Positions 27,136 to 35,612 of a stretch of DNA of 64,000 bases are shown here, piece by piece (within the stretch, counting starts at the first letter, position 1; every line of letters starts with the position of its first letter). A program made the position numbers and the translations under genes. The stretch lies in contig MAAM01000011.1 of NCBI GenBank assembly GCA_002162695.1, forward strand, positions 1 to 64,000, given 5' to 3'. Origin of the DNA: Cycloclasticus sp. 46_120_T64 (GTDB taxonomy: Bacteria > Pseudomonadota > Gammaproteobacteria > Methylococcales > Cycloclasticaceae). The notes beneath the pieces are model-generated. The model searched no databases. It worked only from the letters and a program-made list of their open reading frames with translations, and was not told the origin of the DNA.

Positions 27136-27150
27136 AACTCGCTAGCGGAC

Positions 27151-27927
27151 TTAGACATCCTGTTTGCGCAGAAATACCCAGTTGTTATTGCTGGATTGCT
27201 CGGCGGAAAAAGCGTAACCCGCGCTATCAAATTGTTTGATTTTCTCAGGGTCTTGGATGCGGTTTTTAATAATATAGGCACTCATCATGCCACGTGCTTT
27301 TTTTGCGTAAAAGCTGATGATCTTGTATTTATCGTTTTTCCAGTCTTTAAAAACAGGGGTAATGATCTCGGCGTTTAATAACTTAGGTTTGACGGATTTG
27401 AAGTATTCGTTGGAGGCGAGGTTGATCAAGCTGTTACTCTGTTGTTCGAGCAGTTGTTGATTGATTCTATCGGTTATTTTATTGCCCCAAAATTCATACA
27501 GGTTTTTCCCTGTTAGATTGCTAAAGCGGGTGCCCATTTCTAGGCGGTAGGCTTGGATTAAGTCTAAAGGCCGCAGCAAACCATATAGGCCCGATAAAAT
27601 TCGTAAGTGCTGGTTGGCCCAGTTTAAGTCTTCTGACGAAAAACTGCTGACATCGATGCCTTCGTAGACGTCGCCCTTGAAGGCGAGTAACGCTTGTTTA
27701 CTATTTTCTAGGTCAAAGGGTAAGCGCCATTGTAAAAATCGGTTGCTATTCAAGGTGCCTAGTTTTTCGCTGATGCCCATTAAGGAGGATAGATCGCTGG
27801 GCGATAACACCTTTAATTGTTCAATCAGTTGGCTTGATTCAGCGAGAAAGTCCGCTTGAGAGTGTTGCTGTGTTAGCGGGGGCGTTGCAAAATCGAGCGT
27901 TTTGGCTGGGGAGATCAGTAGTAACAT
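27151..27927 (-). CDS. yaaA: Peroxide stress protein YaaA (UPF0246)
   Basis: This 258-residue cytoplasmic protein, in E. coli part of the OxyR-regulated peroxide response, limits free iron and oxidative DNA damage and binds DNA. The family opening LLLISPAKTLDF is intact, as are GDVYEGIDVSSFSSEDL, LRILSGLYGLLRPLDLIQAYRLEMGT, NLYEFWGNKIT and IISFYAKKARGMM. Length is normal. It stands alone, converging with rapA; no OxyR site is evident by eye. Confidence 0.95.
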   Translation of the reverse strand: MLLLISPAKTLDFATPPLTQQHSQADFLAESSQLIEQLKVLSPSDLSSLMGISEKLGTLNSNRFLQWRLPFDLENSKQALLAFKGDVYEGIDVSSFSSEDLNWANQHLRILSGLYGLLRPLDLIQAYRLEMGTRFSNLTGKNLYEFWGNKITDRINQQLLEQQSNSLINLASNEYFKSVKPKLLNAEIITPVFKDWKNDKYKIISFYAKKARGMMSAYIIKNRIQDPEKIKQFDSAGYAFSAEQSSNNNWVFLRKQDV

Positions 27928-28103
27928 GGGGTTTATGAGTCATGAATATTAAGCCTCATTATACGGTGATAATAATTTTAATGGTTAGCCGACATTTTAA
28001 CAGCTTGAATGTAAGGTGGGGCTGGATTTGATCGTGTTGTGGCTGATAAATAGGAAGTGTGTTTGTTCTCTAATCCATTGATATTATTGTTTATTATATA
28101 TTG

Positions 28104-28132
28104 TTGACGGGTGATATTTAAATCATTATACT
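28104..28132 (+). promoter_or_regulatory. Sigma-70-type promoter of phaB
   Basis: TTGACG (28104-28109) and TATACT (28127-28132) are separated by exactly 17 bp, each hexamer one base off consensus. The expected transcription start is near 28139, about 66 bp before the phaB ATG. The surrounding 277-bp gap contains no gene. Confidence 0.8.
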
Positions 28133-28141
28133 GCGGTGCAG
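28131..28141 (+). promoter_or_regulatory. CTGC-N3-GCAG dyad, candidate PHA-regulator operator
   Basis: CTGCGGTGCAG overlaps the last two bases of the phaB -10 hexamer and the predicted start point. PhaR of Paracoccus denitrificans, a repressor that senses PHA granules, is described as binding TGC-rich dyads of the form CTGC-N3-4-GCAG. The match and the blocking position suggest repression of phaB. No phaR gene is in the window, so this is inference. Confidence 0.5.
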
Positions 28142-28204
28142 CAATCACTATTGTTGTTTAAAACTGACACGTGTTTAGTGCTTTAATTATTGGAGATTAT
28201 ATTT

Positions 28205-28951
28205 ATGAGTCATTCTGTAGCCCTAGTAACGGGTGGTTTAGGTGGTATTGGTACGGAAATTTGCAGAAAACTATCTGACCATGGGTATACGGTTGTTGCC
28301 ACGACCTTTGATAAAGACCTTGAAAAAGCGGAGCAATGGATTACGGAGCAAAAAGTAGCGGGTTTTGAGTTTTTGGTTGAAGAGGCTGATGTCACCAGTT
28401 TTTCTGCTTGTGGTGAGCTGGTTGAGCGGGTTGAAGACAATATTGGGCCTATCCAGGTACTGGTGAATTGTGCGGGAATTACTCGGGATAGTTTCCTGAA
28501 AAATATGGCTAAGTCCGATTGGGATGCGGTGCTGTCTACTAACTTAGATGGTGTTTTTAATATGACAAAGAGCGTATTGGACTTCATGTTAATTAGGAAG
28601 TTTGGCCGTATTATCAATATATCTTCGGTTAATGGTCAGCGTGGGCAGTTTGGTCAGACAAATTACTCGGCGGCGAAAGCAGGCATGCATGGTTTTACGA
28701 TGGCTTTAGCACAAGAGGTTGCGCGTAAGGGCATTACGGTTAATTCGGTGAGCCCCGGTTACGTTGCAACGCAGATGGTGATGAAAATTGATGAGGATAT
28801 TCGCAATGAGCTGATTTCACAGATCCCGATGCAGCGTTTGGGTAAACCTGTTGAGATTGCGAATACTGTCGGCTTTTTAGCCTCTAGTGATGCTAGTTAC
28901 ATTACCGGGGCTAATATACCGGTTAATGGAGGTCTGTTTACCAGCTTTTAG
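28205..28951 (+). CDS. phaB: Acetoacetyl-CoA reductase
   Basis: I use ATG 28205 (MSHSVALVTGGLGGIG), with GGAG 9 bp upstream, giving 248 residues; a TTG 15 bp earlier only lengthens the frame. This short-chain dehydrogenase makes (R)-3-hydroxybutyryl-CoA for polyhydroxyalkanoate synthesis. The cofactor motif is TGGLGGIGTEIC (9-20), the NAG-type motif NCAGITRDSF is present, and the catalytic residues are the Ser of NISSVNGQRGQFG with Tyr and Lys in YSAAK. SPGYVATQMV is typical of PhaB. A strong promoter and a phasin gene flank it. Confidence 0.93.
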   Translation: MSHSVALVTGGLGGIGTEICRKLSDHGYTVVATTFDKDLEKAEQWITEQKVAGFEFLVEEADVTSFSACGELVERVEDNIGPIQVLVNCAGITRDSFLKNMAKSDWDAVLSTNLDGVFNMTKSVLDFMLIRKFGRIINISSVNGQRGQFGQTNYSAAKAGMHGFTMALAQEVARKGITVNSVSPGYVATQMVMKIDEDIRNELISQIPMQRLGKPVEIANTVGFLASSDASYITGANIPVNGGLFTSF

Positions 28952-28999
28952 TGGGACGCTAATTGTTGGGATCATAGCTAAAAATAATGATTTATTTGC

Positions 29000-29028
29000 T
29001 TGACATATTGCTGGCTAAGGTCTATTAG
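29000..29028 (+). promoter_or_regulatory. Sigma-70-type promoter of the phasin gene
   Basis: TTGACA (29000-29005, consensus) and TATTAG (29023-29028) have a 17-bp spacer. The start point would be near 29035, 34 bp before the GTG start at 29069. The phasin gene thus has its own promoter besides read-through from phaB. Confidence 0.7.
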
Positions 29029-29068
29029 TATATCGGGTTTTTTATGTTGTGATTGCAAGGAGTATTTC

Positions 29069-29644
29069 GTGGAAAATAGTATTGTAGATCAATGGTTTAT
29101 GGTTCCTGCTCAGGCGGGTGATTCATCTCAGAAAATTGCTGAGTTATATGTGGATTCTTTCCAGCAATTAAGTCAGATGCAGGCAGATGTCGTGTCTAGC
29201 TGTTGCGGAGCTTATATGGAGCAGCTTGGGCACGTTGCTGAACTTGGAATGGCGTCAGAGTTGTTATCTTTACAGTCAAACTGGTATCTGAAATGTACTC
29301 AAAAAATATTAGATAGTACACAGGATACTTTTGACGTAGCAATGGAAAGCAAGCAAGTGGTAAATACCTTGCTTAATGAAGTCAGCTCGGCCGTTACGCT
29401 ATCGACAGAAGACGTATTGATGAAGCCTGTTGTTAGCCCAATTAAAAGCAAACAAACTGTTCGCGCAGAAGTAACAAAACCTAGGCGTAAGCGTGCGGCT
29501 GCAAAACCGATAGCGAAGAAGCTCAGTGTTGGGGCGCTACCTCAAAATTTAGCTAAGAGCTTAACTACGCAACCGGTGATAGAGCACGAGAAACAGGGCG
29601 AATCACCCGCGTTGCCCCTTGCCGAGCTTAGTGGCGATAAGTAG
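29069..29644 (+). CDS. Phasin-family PHA granule protein
   Basis: AAGGAG at 29057-29062, six bases before GTG 29069, fixes the start (reads ENSIVDQWFMVPAQAGD); 191 residues. Residues about 15-110 are amphipathic helices of phasin type (AELYVDSFQQLSQMQADVVSSCCGAYMEQLGHVAEL). From about 125 there is a basic Lys/Ala/Pro tail (KPRRKRAAAKPIAKK) and a charged end. Phasins coat polyhydroxyalkanoate granules and set their size. Family identity rests on length, helical pattern and position between phaB and the PHA synthase genes. The basic tail, reminiscent of DNA-binding PHA proteins, could attach granules to the nucleoid (inference). Confidence 0.78.
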   Translation: MENSIVDQWFMVPAQAGDSSQKIAELYVDSFQQLSQMQADVVSSCCGAYMEQLGHVAELGMASELLSLQSNWYLKCTQKILDSTQDTFDVAMESKQVVNTLLNEVSSAVTLSTEDVLMKPVVSPIKSKQTVRAEVTKPRRKRAAAKPIAKKLSVGALPQNLAKSLTTQPVIEHEKQGESPALPLAELSGDK

Positions 29645-29656
29645 ACTTTAATGCTG

Positions 29657-29679
29657 CTGCCCCTGAGGAAGAGGGGCAG
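29657..29679. terminator. Hairpin between convergent phasin and phaC genes
   Basis: CTGCCCCT (29657-29664) pairs with AGGGGCAG (29672-29679) around a seven-base loop, centred in the 57-bp gap between the two convergent stops. Neither side has a good T-run, so it is only a weak candidate for a two-way terminator. Confidence 0.45.
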
Positions 29680-29701
29680 TGAATTAAGCTGAGCAAGCGC
29701 T

Positions 29702-30730
29702 CTACTGGAGCCACGCGTTCAGTTCATGGATGAGAGCCTGTTGTGCTTTTTGGCTGGTAAATGCGCCAATATGTCCACCGGCTAAGGCGACTTCACGATA
29801 CTGGGGTTCATCAATATGCTGGCTCAGCGCCTGCGCGGAAGTCGCGGGCACAATATGGTCTCGAGTTGCGTAGAAATTTAACACAGGGCACTGTATTTTG
29901 CTCAATAACACGGGTTTGTTAGCTAGCTGTAGCTTATTGTTGTGTAAGCTATTTTGCTGATAAAAATAGCGCAGGAACTCATTTGCCGCCAAGCCAGCCA
30001 GATCGGGCTGATCATTTAACCATCGCTCCATGTGCAAGAAAGTATCAAGTTTTTCTTTTGCCGCCACTAACTTAGCTGGTTGGCGGTATTTGTCACGATT
30101 TAGCTGGAACGGTTTGAGGCTGTTGAATAGCTGGCTAATCTGTTTTCCTGCTATGTTTCTGTTGGCGCGGTTTAATGAACCAGCGGTGTTTTTTATCGAT
30201 AAGCCTAGTGGACTGTTGTGGAAGTCAATCGGGCTGACGATGGTTATCAACTTTCTCACCTGTGACGGGTGCAAGGCCGCGTAACATAATGAGAAAACGC
30301 CTCCTTGGCAGATGCCTAATAGATCAAGCTGTTGGCTATTTGCGTGTCGTTTGGTTTGTTGTACGCAGCGGTGTAATAGGCCATTGATGTAATCGTTTAA
30401 GCTGGTGAAACAATCACTACTATCGGGGTAGCCCCAATCAATTAAATAAACAGGAAAGCCTTTTTCGAGCAGCCTGAGTACCAGCGAGCGCTTGGGTTCT
30501 AGGTCGACAATGTCTGGGCGGTTGATTAGTGCGTATGTTATTAAAATGGGTGTCTTGCTTTGCGCAATATTGAGAGCTTGGTAACGAAATAACCGCAATT
30601 TATTCTCAGCGTAAATAAGCTCTTTGTGACAGCCGGTAAGCTGGGTAGTTGGACGTTGCTCGAGTTGCTCCATGAGCAATAGAAGGCTTTTTTCCCAGTT
30701 AGCGGTATATGCTTCGGTGCTCAAGGCCAT
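29702..30730 (-). CDS. phaC: Class III polyhydroxyalkanoate synthase subunit PhaC
   Basis: This 342-residue alpha/beta-hydrolase-type polymerase joins 3-hydroxyacyl-CoA units into PHA on the granule surface. The catalytic triad is complete: Cys141 in the lipase-like box GICQGG, Asp291 in YATRDHIVP and His320 in AGGHIGAF. VYLIDWGYPDSSD and the short N-terminus are typical of class III PhaC, which is about 40 kDa and needs PhaE. Its ATG abuts the phaE stop, so synthesis is coupled. It runs opposite to phaB and the phasin gene. Confidence 0.95.
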   Translation of the reverse strand: MALSTEAYTANWEKSLLLLMEQLEQRPTTQLTGCHKELIYAENKLRLFRYQALNIAQSKTPILITYALINRPDIVDLEPKRSLVLRLLEKGFPVYLIDWGYPDSSDCFTSLNDYINGLLHRCVQQTKRHANSQQLDLLGICQGGVFSLCYAALHPSQVRKLITIVSPIDFHNSPLGLSIKNTAGSLNRANRNIAGKQISQLFNSLKPFQLNRDKYRQPAKLVAAKEKLDTFLHMERWLNDQPDLAGLAANEFLRYFYQQNSLHNNKLQLANKPVLLSKIQCPVLNFYATRDHIVPATSAQALSQHIDEPQYREVALAGGHIGAFTSQKAQQALIHELNAWLQ

Positions 30731-31414
30731 CTATTCAACGGGCTGTTGGGTATATTGCTGCAAGCTTGTGCTCAGTTGTTTGATGGTGGCCTCGCTGTGT
30801 TCCTTATATTCTGCAAAGTCATTGCGTAATTGATGTAGGCCTTTTTGTAGATCGCTGATCGACTGTTGTGAGGGGAGCCCTAGATAGCTGCTGCATTGTG
30901 CGTAGAGTTGCTGCTGGGCACGGCCTAATCGCTTGATGGATTCGAATAGTCGTTGTTGGGCCTGCTGATACTCCTGACTTTGGCTAAGTTCGCTAAAAGC
31001 TTGTTCGCCGGCTTGTAACCAGTGCTGGCAAACCTGCTCACTTGAGCTGTCCGTGCCGGCTTTCTGTAAGGATTGAAAAATTCTCGCGGCGCGTTGGCTA
31101 AGGGTAGTTTGTAGCGCGGTCATTTTTATTAGGCTGGTTTGTACGTCGTTGAGCGCCTTCAGTAGGGTGTTTGGAGTTTGTTCTTGTTCGCTAGTTTTTG
31201 AATCGTTACATGACTTAAAGCCGAGTGTGTCGGCTAAGTTCCAAAAAGGTGCTAATTCCTTATTATTGTGGTTCTGCTGAATGAACTCTGTGTAGAAGAG
31301 ACCCTGTTGTTGGAAGTTCCGCAAAATGGCTTTGTATTCTTCGGGCATATTACCGTTTAGCAATATATCGAGTTGTTCAGCAATACTATCCGGTTTACGC
31401 TCTGAGCTGCTCAT
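30731..31414 (-). CDS. phaE: Class III PHA synthase subunit PhaE, short
   Basis: This 227-residue helical, glutamine-rich protein lies directly upstream of phaC and partners it in the PhaEC enzyme. The central part (about 85-190, LLKALNDVQTSLIKMTALQ and WLQAGEQAFSELSQSQEYQQAQQRLFESIKRL) and the small motif CSSYLGLPSQQSISDLQKGLHQLRNDF match the conserved end of PhaE, where a PSR/PSQ-type motif precedes the final helix. Most PhaE proteins I know are clearly longer (above 300 residues), so this one is compact, mainly at the N-terminal and middle regions. No frameshift is visible. Confidence 0.85.
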   Translation of the reverse strand: MSSSERKPDSIAEQLDILLNGNMPEEYKAILRNFQQQGLFYTEFIQQNHNNKELAPFWNLADTLGFKSCNDSKTSEQEQTPNTLLKALNDVQTSLIKMTALQTTLSQRAARIFQSLQKAGTDSSSEQVCQHWLQAGEQAFSELSQSQEYQQAQQRLFESIKRLGRAQQQLYAQCSSYLGLPSQQSISDLQKGLHQLRNDFAEYKEHSEATIKQLSTSLQQYTQQPVE

Positions 31415-31496
31415 TCATGCCACATTTAATAGTTCGATAAGGTTGTCATTTCAAGGTAGCTTAATAGGGTACAGTAATATCAAACGAGGCATCAGC

Positions 31497-32390
31497 CTAA
31501 AATAAAATCGAAGTCTCTGGTTTTATTTTATCAATGGACCATCGCGGTATTGCCCAGTTTAAAATTTCGCTGGGTTCTAAGTCGAGTAGCTCCTTAGGTG
31601 GCTGTAAATTTAAATAGCCCAGCACTTGAATAAGAGTTTCTCTGACGGGAGATAATGCGACGTCGGCGGCGAAGGTTTGTTTGCTGAGTTTCGCGCCGTA
31701 GGCATCGTTAATAGTCGGTATATGTGCGTAAAGAGGTGTCTCTATAGATAACAGTTGTTGCAGTAAGATCTGTCGAAAACTGCTATCGAGTAGATCAGAC
31801 CCCCTCAGGACCTCGCTGACGCCTTGCTCATCGTCATCGATAATGGCTGCGAGGTGGTAGGCGTAAACTTGATCTTTACGAAAAATCACAAAATCGCCGA
31901 CTTGTCGTGCTAAGTCTTGTCGTTGTAAGCCCTGTACCCGATCCTTGAAGCTGATCTGTTCCGCGTTTAACCTTAGGCGCAGCGCGCAGGTTTGATTGGC
32001 TGACGGTCGTTGTGTTAAGCAGTGTCTGTCGTAAACCGTATTTGCTGACTGCCGGTTGGCGAGGTCTTTTCTGGAACACTGACAGGGATATAAGCGGCCT
32101 TGTTGTTGTAAGGTCTGTAATGCAGCGCGGTAGCTGTGGTGGCGCTCACTTTGATAGGCAATGGGTTCATCCCAATGGAGGTTGTAACGCTCTAATGTAC
32201 TAATGATTTGTTGGCTGTATTGGGCTTTACAGCGAAAGGGGTCTAAGTCGTCGATACGTAGTAACCACTGGCCTTGCTGGCTACGGGCTTGCAGAAAGCT
32301 GGCGACAGCCGTGTACAGCGAACCTATATGTAATGGGCCGGTGGGTGAGGGGGCAAAGCGCCCCCGGTATAGCGGTTTTTTAGCGCTCAA
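31497..32390 (-). CDS. gluQ: Glutamyl-Q tRNA(Asp) synthetase
   Basis: This 297-residue truncated glutamyl-tRNA synthetase paralogue loads glutamate onto queuosine at the wobble base of tRNA-Asp. The class I signatures are HIGS in GRFAPSPTGPLHIGSLYTA (about 10-28) and KLSKQ (about residues 235-239). The zinc-type cysteines are in YPCQCSRKDL with a later Tyr and Cys (VYDRHC). There is no anticodon-binding domain. The start is TTG 32390; no ATG is available before the conserved PLYRGRFAPSPTG. It lies just after dksA (25 bp), the conserved dksA-gluQ pair of Gammaproteobacteria. Confidence 0.96.
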   Translation of the reverse strand: MSAKKPLYRGRFAPSPTGPLHIGSLYTAVASFLQARSQQGQWLLRIDDLDPFRCKAQYSQQIISTLERYNLHWDEPIAYQSERHHSYRAALQTLQQQGRLYPCQCSRKDLANRQSANTVYDRHCLTQRPSANQTCALRLRLNAEQISFKDRVQGLQRQDLARQVGDFVIFRKDQVYAYHLAAIIDDDEQGVSEVLRGSDLLDSSFRQILLQQLLSIETPLYAHIPTINDAYGAKLSKQTFAADVALSPVRETLIQVLGYLNLQPPKELLDLEPSEILNWAIPRWSIDKIKPETSILF

Positions 32391-32415
32391 ATCGGTGCAA
32401 CACGCCGAGAAGAGT

Positions 32416-32856
32416 TTAGATTTTTTGTTTTTCTCTAATTTCGTCTAGCGATTTGCAGTCGATGCACTGTGAAGCAGTAGGGCGTGCTTCGAGGCGTTTG
32501 ATCGCAATTTCAATGCCGCAAGTTTCACAAAATCCGTAGTCACCCGATTCAAGCATGGTGAGTGATTCGTCAATTTTTTTGATTAGCTTACGCTCGCGGT
32601 CGCGGGTGCGTAATTCGAGACTAAAGTCAGATTCTTGTGAAGCTCTATCGGTCGGATCAGGGAAGTTAGAAGCCTCATCTTGCATATGATGAACGGTTCT
32701 GTCTACTTCAGTCATCAGGCTATCTTTCCATTGAGAAAGGATGCCTTTGAAGTGCGTCACTTGAGCATCGCTCATGTGTTCTTCGCCTTTTTTAGCTTTA
32801 TAAGGTTTAAAGTCGAGGTGGCTAGCGTCTAAGTTTTTATTTTCTGATGTAGGCAT
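32416..32856 (-). CDS. dksA: RNA polymerase-binding transcription factor DksA
   Basis: This 146-residue protein binds in the secondary channel of RNA polymerase and, with ppGpp, sets the stringent response. It shows a long coiled coil (about 25-105) with [12 protein letters not shown] at the tip (the catalytic acidic pair), and a four-cysteine zinc finger: CETCG and CIDC at about 115-137. Length is typical. A good promoter stands upstream at 32898-32926. gluQ follows in the same direction. Confidence 0.98.
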   Translation of the reverse strand: MPTSENKNLDASHLDFKPYKAKKGEEHMSDAQVTHFKGILSQWKDSLMTEVDRTVHHMQDEASNFPDPTDRASQESDFSLELRTRDRERKLIKKIDESLTMLESGDYGFCETCGIEIAIKRLEARPTASQCIDCKSLDEIREKQKI

Positions 32857-32897
32857 TTTTTTCTTATTACAAACGGTTTAAAAAATTGGAGCGCGAA

Positions 32898-32926
32898 TAA
32901 ATATCAGATATAGAGGGAATGTGCAA
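32898..32926 (-). promoter_or_regulatory. Sigma-70-type promoter of dksA
   Basis: Read on the minus strand, TTGCAC (32921-32926) and TATTTA (32898-32903) are 17 bp apart. The start point would fall near 32891, about 35 bp before the dksA ATG. Confidence 0.6.
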
Positions 32927-33013
32927 TGTTTTTTGTTAATTGATGACTCGTGCGCGATCCGGTCTTGCTTTAAAATATAGTCTTTATTGGTCGTTTCTAC
33001 AAAGGTTTTTTTG

Positions 33014-34192
33014 ATGAATGATGGAAAAGTATCGCGGCGCGCAGCTAAGGTTTTGCCATTTTATGTGATGGATTTGATGGCGAAGGCGAAGGCGCTAGAG
33101 GCACAGGGGCGTGATGTTGTGCATATGGAGGTTGGAGAACCCGATTTTGCTACCCCGGAACCGATTCTGCAAGCGGCCATTGAGTTTTTGGCGCAGGGTG
33201 ATGTACATTACACTCAGGCTCAAGGCTTATTGGCCTTGCGTGAAAAAATTGCGCAGTTTTATCACACAACTTATCGGGTATCAGTTCCTGCAGAGCGAAT
33301 TTTTATTACCCCGGGAGCATCGGGTGCGTTGACCGTAGCACTGGCGATTTTACTGGATGAAGGTGATGAAGTGCTGACCCCAGCCCCAGGTTATCCCTGT
33401 AATAATAATTTAATTGCTCTGTTATCGGCAAAAGCGAAAGCGGTGGACGTGTTTGCCGAAGATAATTTCCAATTGACCGCCAGCGCGATTGCTGAGGCCT
33501 GGGGAGATGCCACGCGTGGGGTGATGATCGCCTCACCATCGAATCCTACGGGGATGATGATCGCCCGTGAGCAGTTAGCGGTGTTGATTGAACAGGTTCA
33601 ACAACGAAAAGGTTTTTTTATTTCCGATGAAATTTACCATGGCTTGAGTTATGCGGAGCCTGCGGTATCGGCGCTAGAATTGTCGGATGATGTATTCGTG
33701 TTGAATAGCTTTTCAAAGTACTTTGGCATGACGGGGTGGCGCTTAGGCTGGTTAATTGTGCCGGAGTACGCGGTCTCGGCGGCGAACCGTTTGATGCAAA
33801 ACTTGTATATATCATCGGCGACTCACTCGCAATACGCTGCGTTAGCTGCGTTTGATGGGGTGACGCTGGATATCCTTCAGCAGCGGCGTGATGAGTTCAA
33901 GCGGCGTAGAGATGTGTTATATGATGGTTTGGAGGCCTTGGGTTTTAAAATGAACGCGCGACCACAGGGAGCATTTTACATTTACGTAGATTGCAGTGCT
34001 TTTTGCGAAGACAGCTATAGTTTTGCGATGGAATTGCTCGAGCACAGCGCATTGGCGATCACCCCAGGCTTAGATTTTGGCGCTAATCAGCCTGAGTCTT
34101 ATCTGCGGTTTGCTTATACCACCTCGGTTGAGCGTATCGAACTTGGTTTGCAGCGGTTAAAAGAGTTCCTCGTGGTGAAGCAGGCAGTTTGA
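33014..34192 (+). CDS. Class I/II pyridoxal-phosphate aminotransferase
   Basis: I start at ATG 33014 (MNDGKVSRRAAKVLPFYVMDLM), with AAAGG 8 bp upstream, giving 392 residues; an upstream TTG adds nine codons. This fold-type I aminotransferase is of the aspartate-aminotransferase group. EVGEPDFATPEP binds substrate, ASPSNPTGMMI holds the conserved Asn, and the PLP lysine is in NSFSKYFGMTGWRLGW. The C-terminal arginine is in YLRFAYTTS. The substrate is not defined; position beside dksA gives no pathway. Confidence 0.88.
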   Translation: MNDGKVSRRAAKVLPFYVMDLMAKAKALEAQGRDVVHMEVGEPDFATPEPILQAAIEFLAQGDVHYTQAQGLLALREKIAQFYHTTYRVSVPAERIFITPGASGALTVALAILLDEGDEVLTPAPGYPCNNNLIALLSAKAKAVDVFAEDNFQLTASAIAEAWGDATRGVMIASPSNPTGMMIAREQLAVLIEQVQQRKGFFISDEIYHGLSYAEPAVSALELSDDVFVLNSFSKYFGMTGWRLGWLIVPEYAVSAANRLMQNLYISSATHSQYAALAAFDGVTLDILQQRRDEFKRRRDVLYDGLEALGFKMNARPQGAFYIYVDCSAFCEDSYSFAMELLEHSALAITPGLDFGANQPESYLRFAYTTSVERIELGLQRLKEFLVVKQAV

Positions 34193-34229
34193 GTATTAGT
34201 GACAGGGTTAGAAATAAGGTATGTGTAAA

Positions 34230-34376
34230 ATGAGAAGTTTGTTTTTAGTATTAATGTTTGTTTTTTTGAGTGGCTGTTCGTTGATTTCGCTGGTGGATAC
34301 GGCGGTTGATGTGGCTTTGTTGCCGGTGAAAATTGGGGTGGCGACCGTAGAAGCGGTGATTCCCGATGATGATTAA
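34230..34376 (+). CDS. Small lipoprotein, 48 residues
   Basis: ATG 34230 has AAGG 10 bp upstream and opens 48 codons: a hydrophobic signal MRSLFLVLMFVFLSGC with a lipobox (LSGC, Cys16), then a short helix-forming body (SLISLVDTAVDVALLPVKIG) and an acidic end IPDDD. An ATG three codons earlier is too close to the AAGG to be used. Such tiny lipoproteins with repeated Val/Ala-rich bodies are common in Gammaproteobacteria; no function is known to me. It is convergent with moeA, six bases away. Confidence 0.75.
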   Translation: MRSLFLVLMFVFLSGCSLISLVDTAVDVALLPVKIGVATVEAVIPDDD

Positions 34377-34382
34377 AGCGGC

Positions 34383-35612
34383 TTATAGATGTTTGTCGAG
34401 TAATTGAATATTGACGCTCTGGCCTTTTTTTACCCCAGTATTTTCGCGCGGCAAAATAATCAGACAGTTCGCCTGAGACATTGAGCTGAGCATGTGTGAC
34501 GCTTGCCCACCGGTTAGGCTAACGCTTAGTTCATCGCCAGTCTTTCTGGCTACCCCTCGCTGAAACTCCAAACGGCCGGGCTGCTTATCTATATCTTCAG
34601 CGGCGATTGCGGGTAGTGTGAGTGCAGGCTGGTCGGTCGTTAGGCCCATCATCTTATGCAGTGCAGGCAAGACGATTTGCTGGAAGGTGACCATCACCGA
34701 TACGGGGTTGCCGGGTAAACCAAAAAATACGCTATTGTTGATACTGGCAAAGAGTAGCGGCTTGCCAGGTTTGATAGCCATTTTCCAGAGTTTTATTTGG
34801 CCTATTTTAGCGAGTACATCGCTCATAAAGTCGGCTTCGCCGACGGAGACACCACCACTGGTAATGATGAGGTCACAGTGTTTTGTTGCTGACAATAGCG
34901 CGGCTTCAACGGCTTCAGGGGTATCCGCTATCACCCCCATGTCGAGTGGCTTGATACCCGCTTCTTCGAGTAGAGCGTGAATGGTGTAACGGTTACTATC
35001 GTAGATTTGTCCTAACTCTGGCTGTGAGCCAATGGAGATGAGTTCATCGCCGGTTGAGAAAAAACCGACGGTTATCGGGTTGAATACGGCAATATCGGCG
35101 ATCCCGCAGGCGGCCAGTAGGCCGATGTCGGCGGCTTTAAGTCGGTGTCCTTGGGCAAGAAGCCGTTGCCCTTGTTGAATGTCACTACCAATCGAGCGGA
35201 TGTTTTCAAACCGCTTAGGCCAGTGCGTTAACCTAATGCTTTCATTGGTGCGGCGGGTGTTTTCTTGCATCACCACGCAGTCGCAACTATCTGGCACATA
35301 AGCACCGGTAAATACCCTGATGCATTCTCCAGCTAGTACTTCGCCGCGATAAGGTTTTCCAGCCCATGAGCAGCCTATTACGATCAGTGCTAGGTCTTGG
35401 TCTGAGTGGTGTTGGAAGGCGTAGCCATCCATTGCTGAATTCCTAAAGCTGGGTAGATCAATAGCGGCATGAATATCCTGATAGACAATGCGCTGCAAGG
35501 CTTTTTTAAGCCCTAGGCGTTGGTAGCCGTTGGGTTTGGGGAGGTCGTCTAAGATCTGCTCGAGTGCCTGTTCAAGTGAGGGCAGGCTGGGGGTGTTGCA
35601 GTAGTCAGTCAC
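34383..35612 (-). CDS. moeA: Molybdopterin molybdenumtransferase MoeA
   Basis: This 409-residue cytoplasmic enzyme inserts molybdate into adenylylated molybdopterin. Motifs run in order: the opening LEQALEQILDD, DLPSFRNSAMDGYAF (about 59-73), RVFTGAYVPDSCDCVVMQENT, the MoCF-type motif DLIITSGGVSVGEADF (about 247-262), KPLLFASINNSVFFGLPGNPVSV, and the C-terminal beta domain ending GVKKGQSVNIQLL. The start is GTG 35612, overlapping the mobB stop by 8 bp. Length is normal. Confidence 0.96.
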   Translation of the reverse strand: MTDYCNTPSLPSLEQALEQILDDLPKPNGYQRLGLKKALQRIVYQDIHAAIDLPSFRNSAMDGYAFQHHSDQDLALIVIGCSWAGKPYRGEVLAGECIRVFTGAYVPDSCDCVVMQENTRRTNESIRLTHWPKRFENIRSIGSDIQQGQRLLAQGHRLKAADIGLLAACGIADIAVFNPITVGFFSTGDELISIGSQPELGQIYDSNRYTIHALLEEAGIKPLDMGVIADTPEAVEAALLSATKHCDLIITSGGVSVGEADFMSDVLAKIGQIKLWKMAIKPGKPLLFASINNSVFFGLPGNPVSVMVTFQQIVLPALHKMMGLTTDQPALTLPAIAAEDIDKQPGRLEFQRGVARKTGDELSVSLTGGQASHMLSSMSQANCLIILPRENTGVKKGQSVNIQLLDKHL

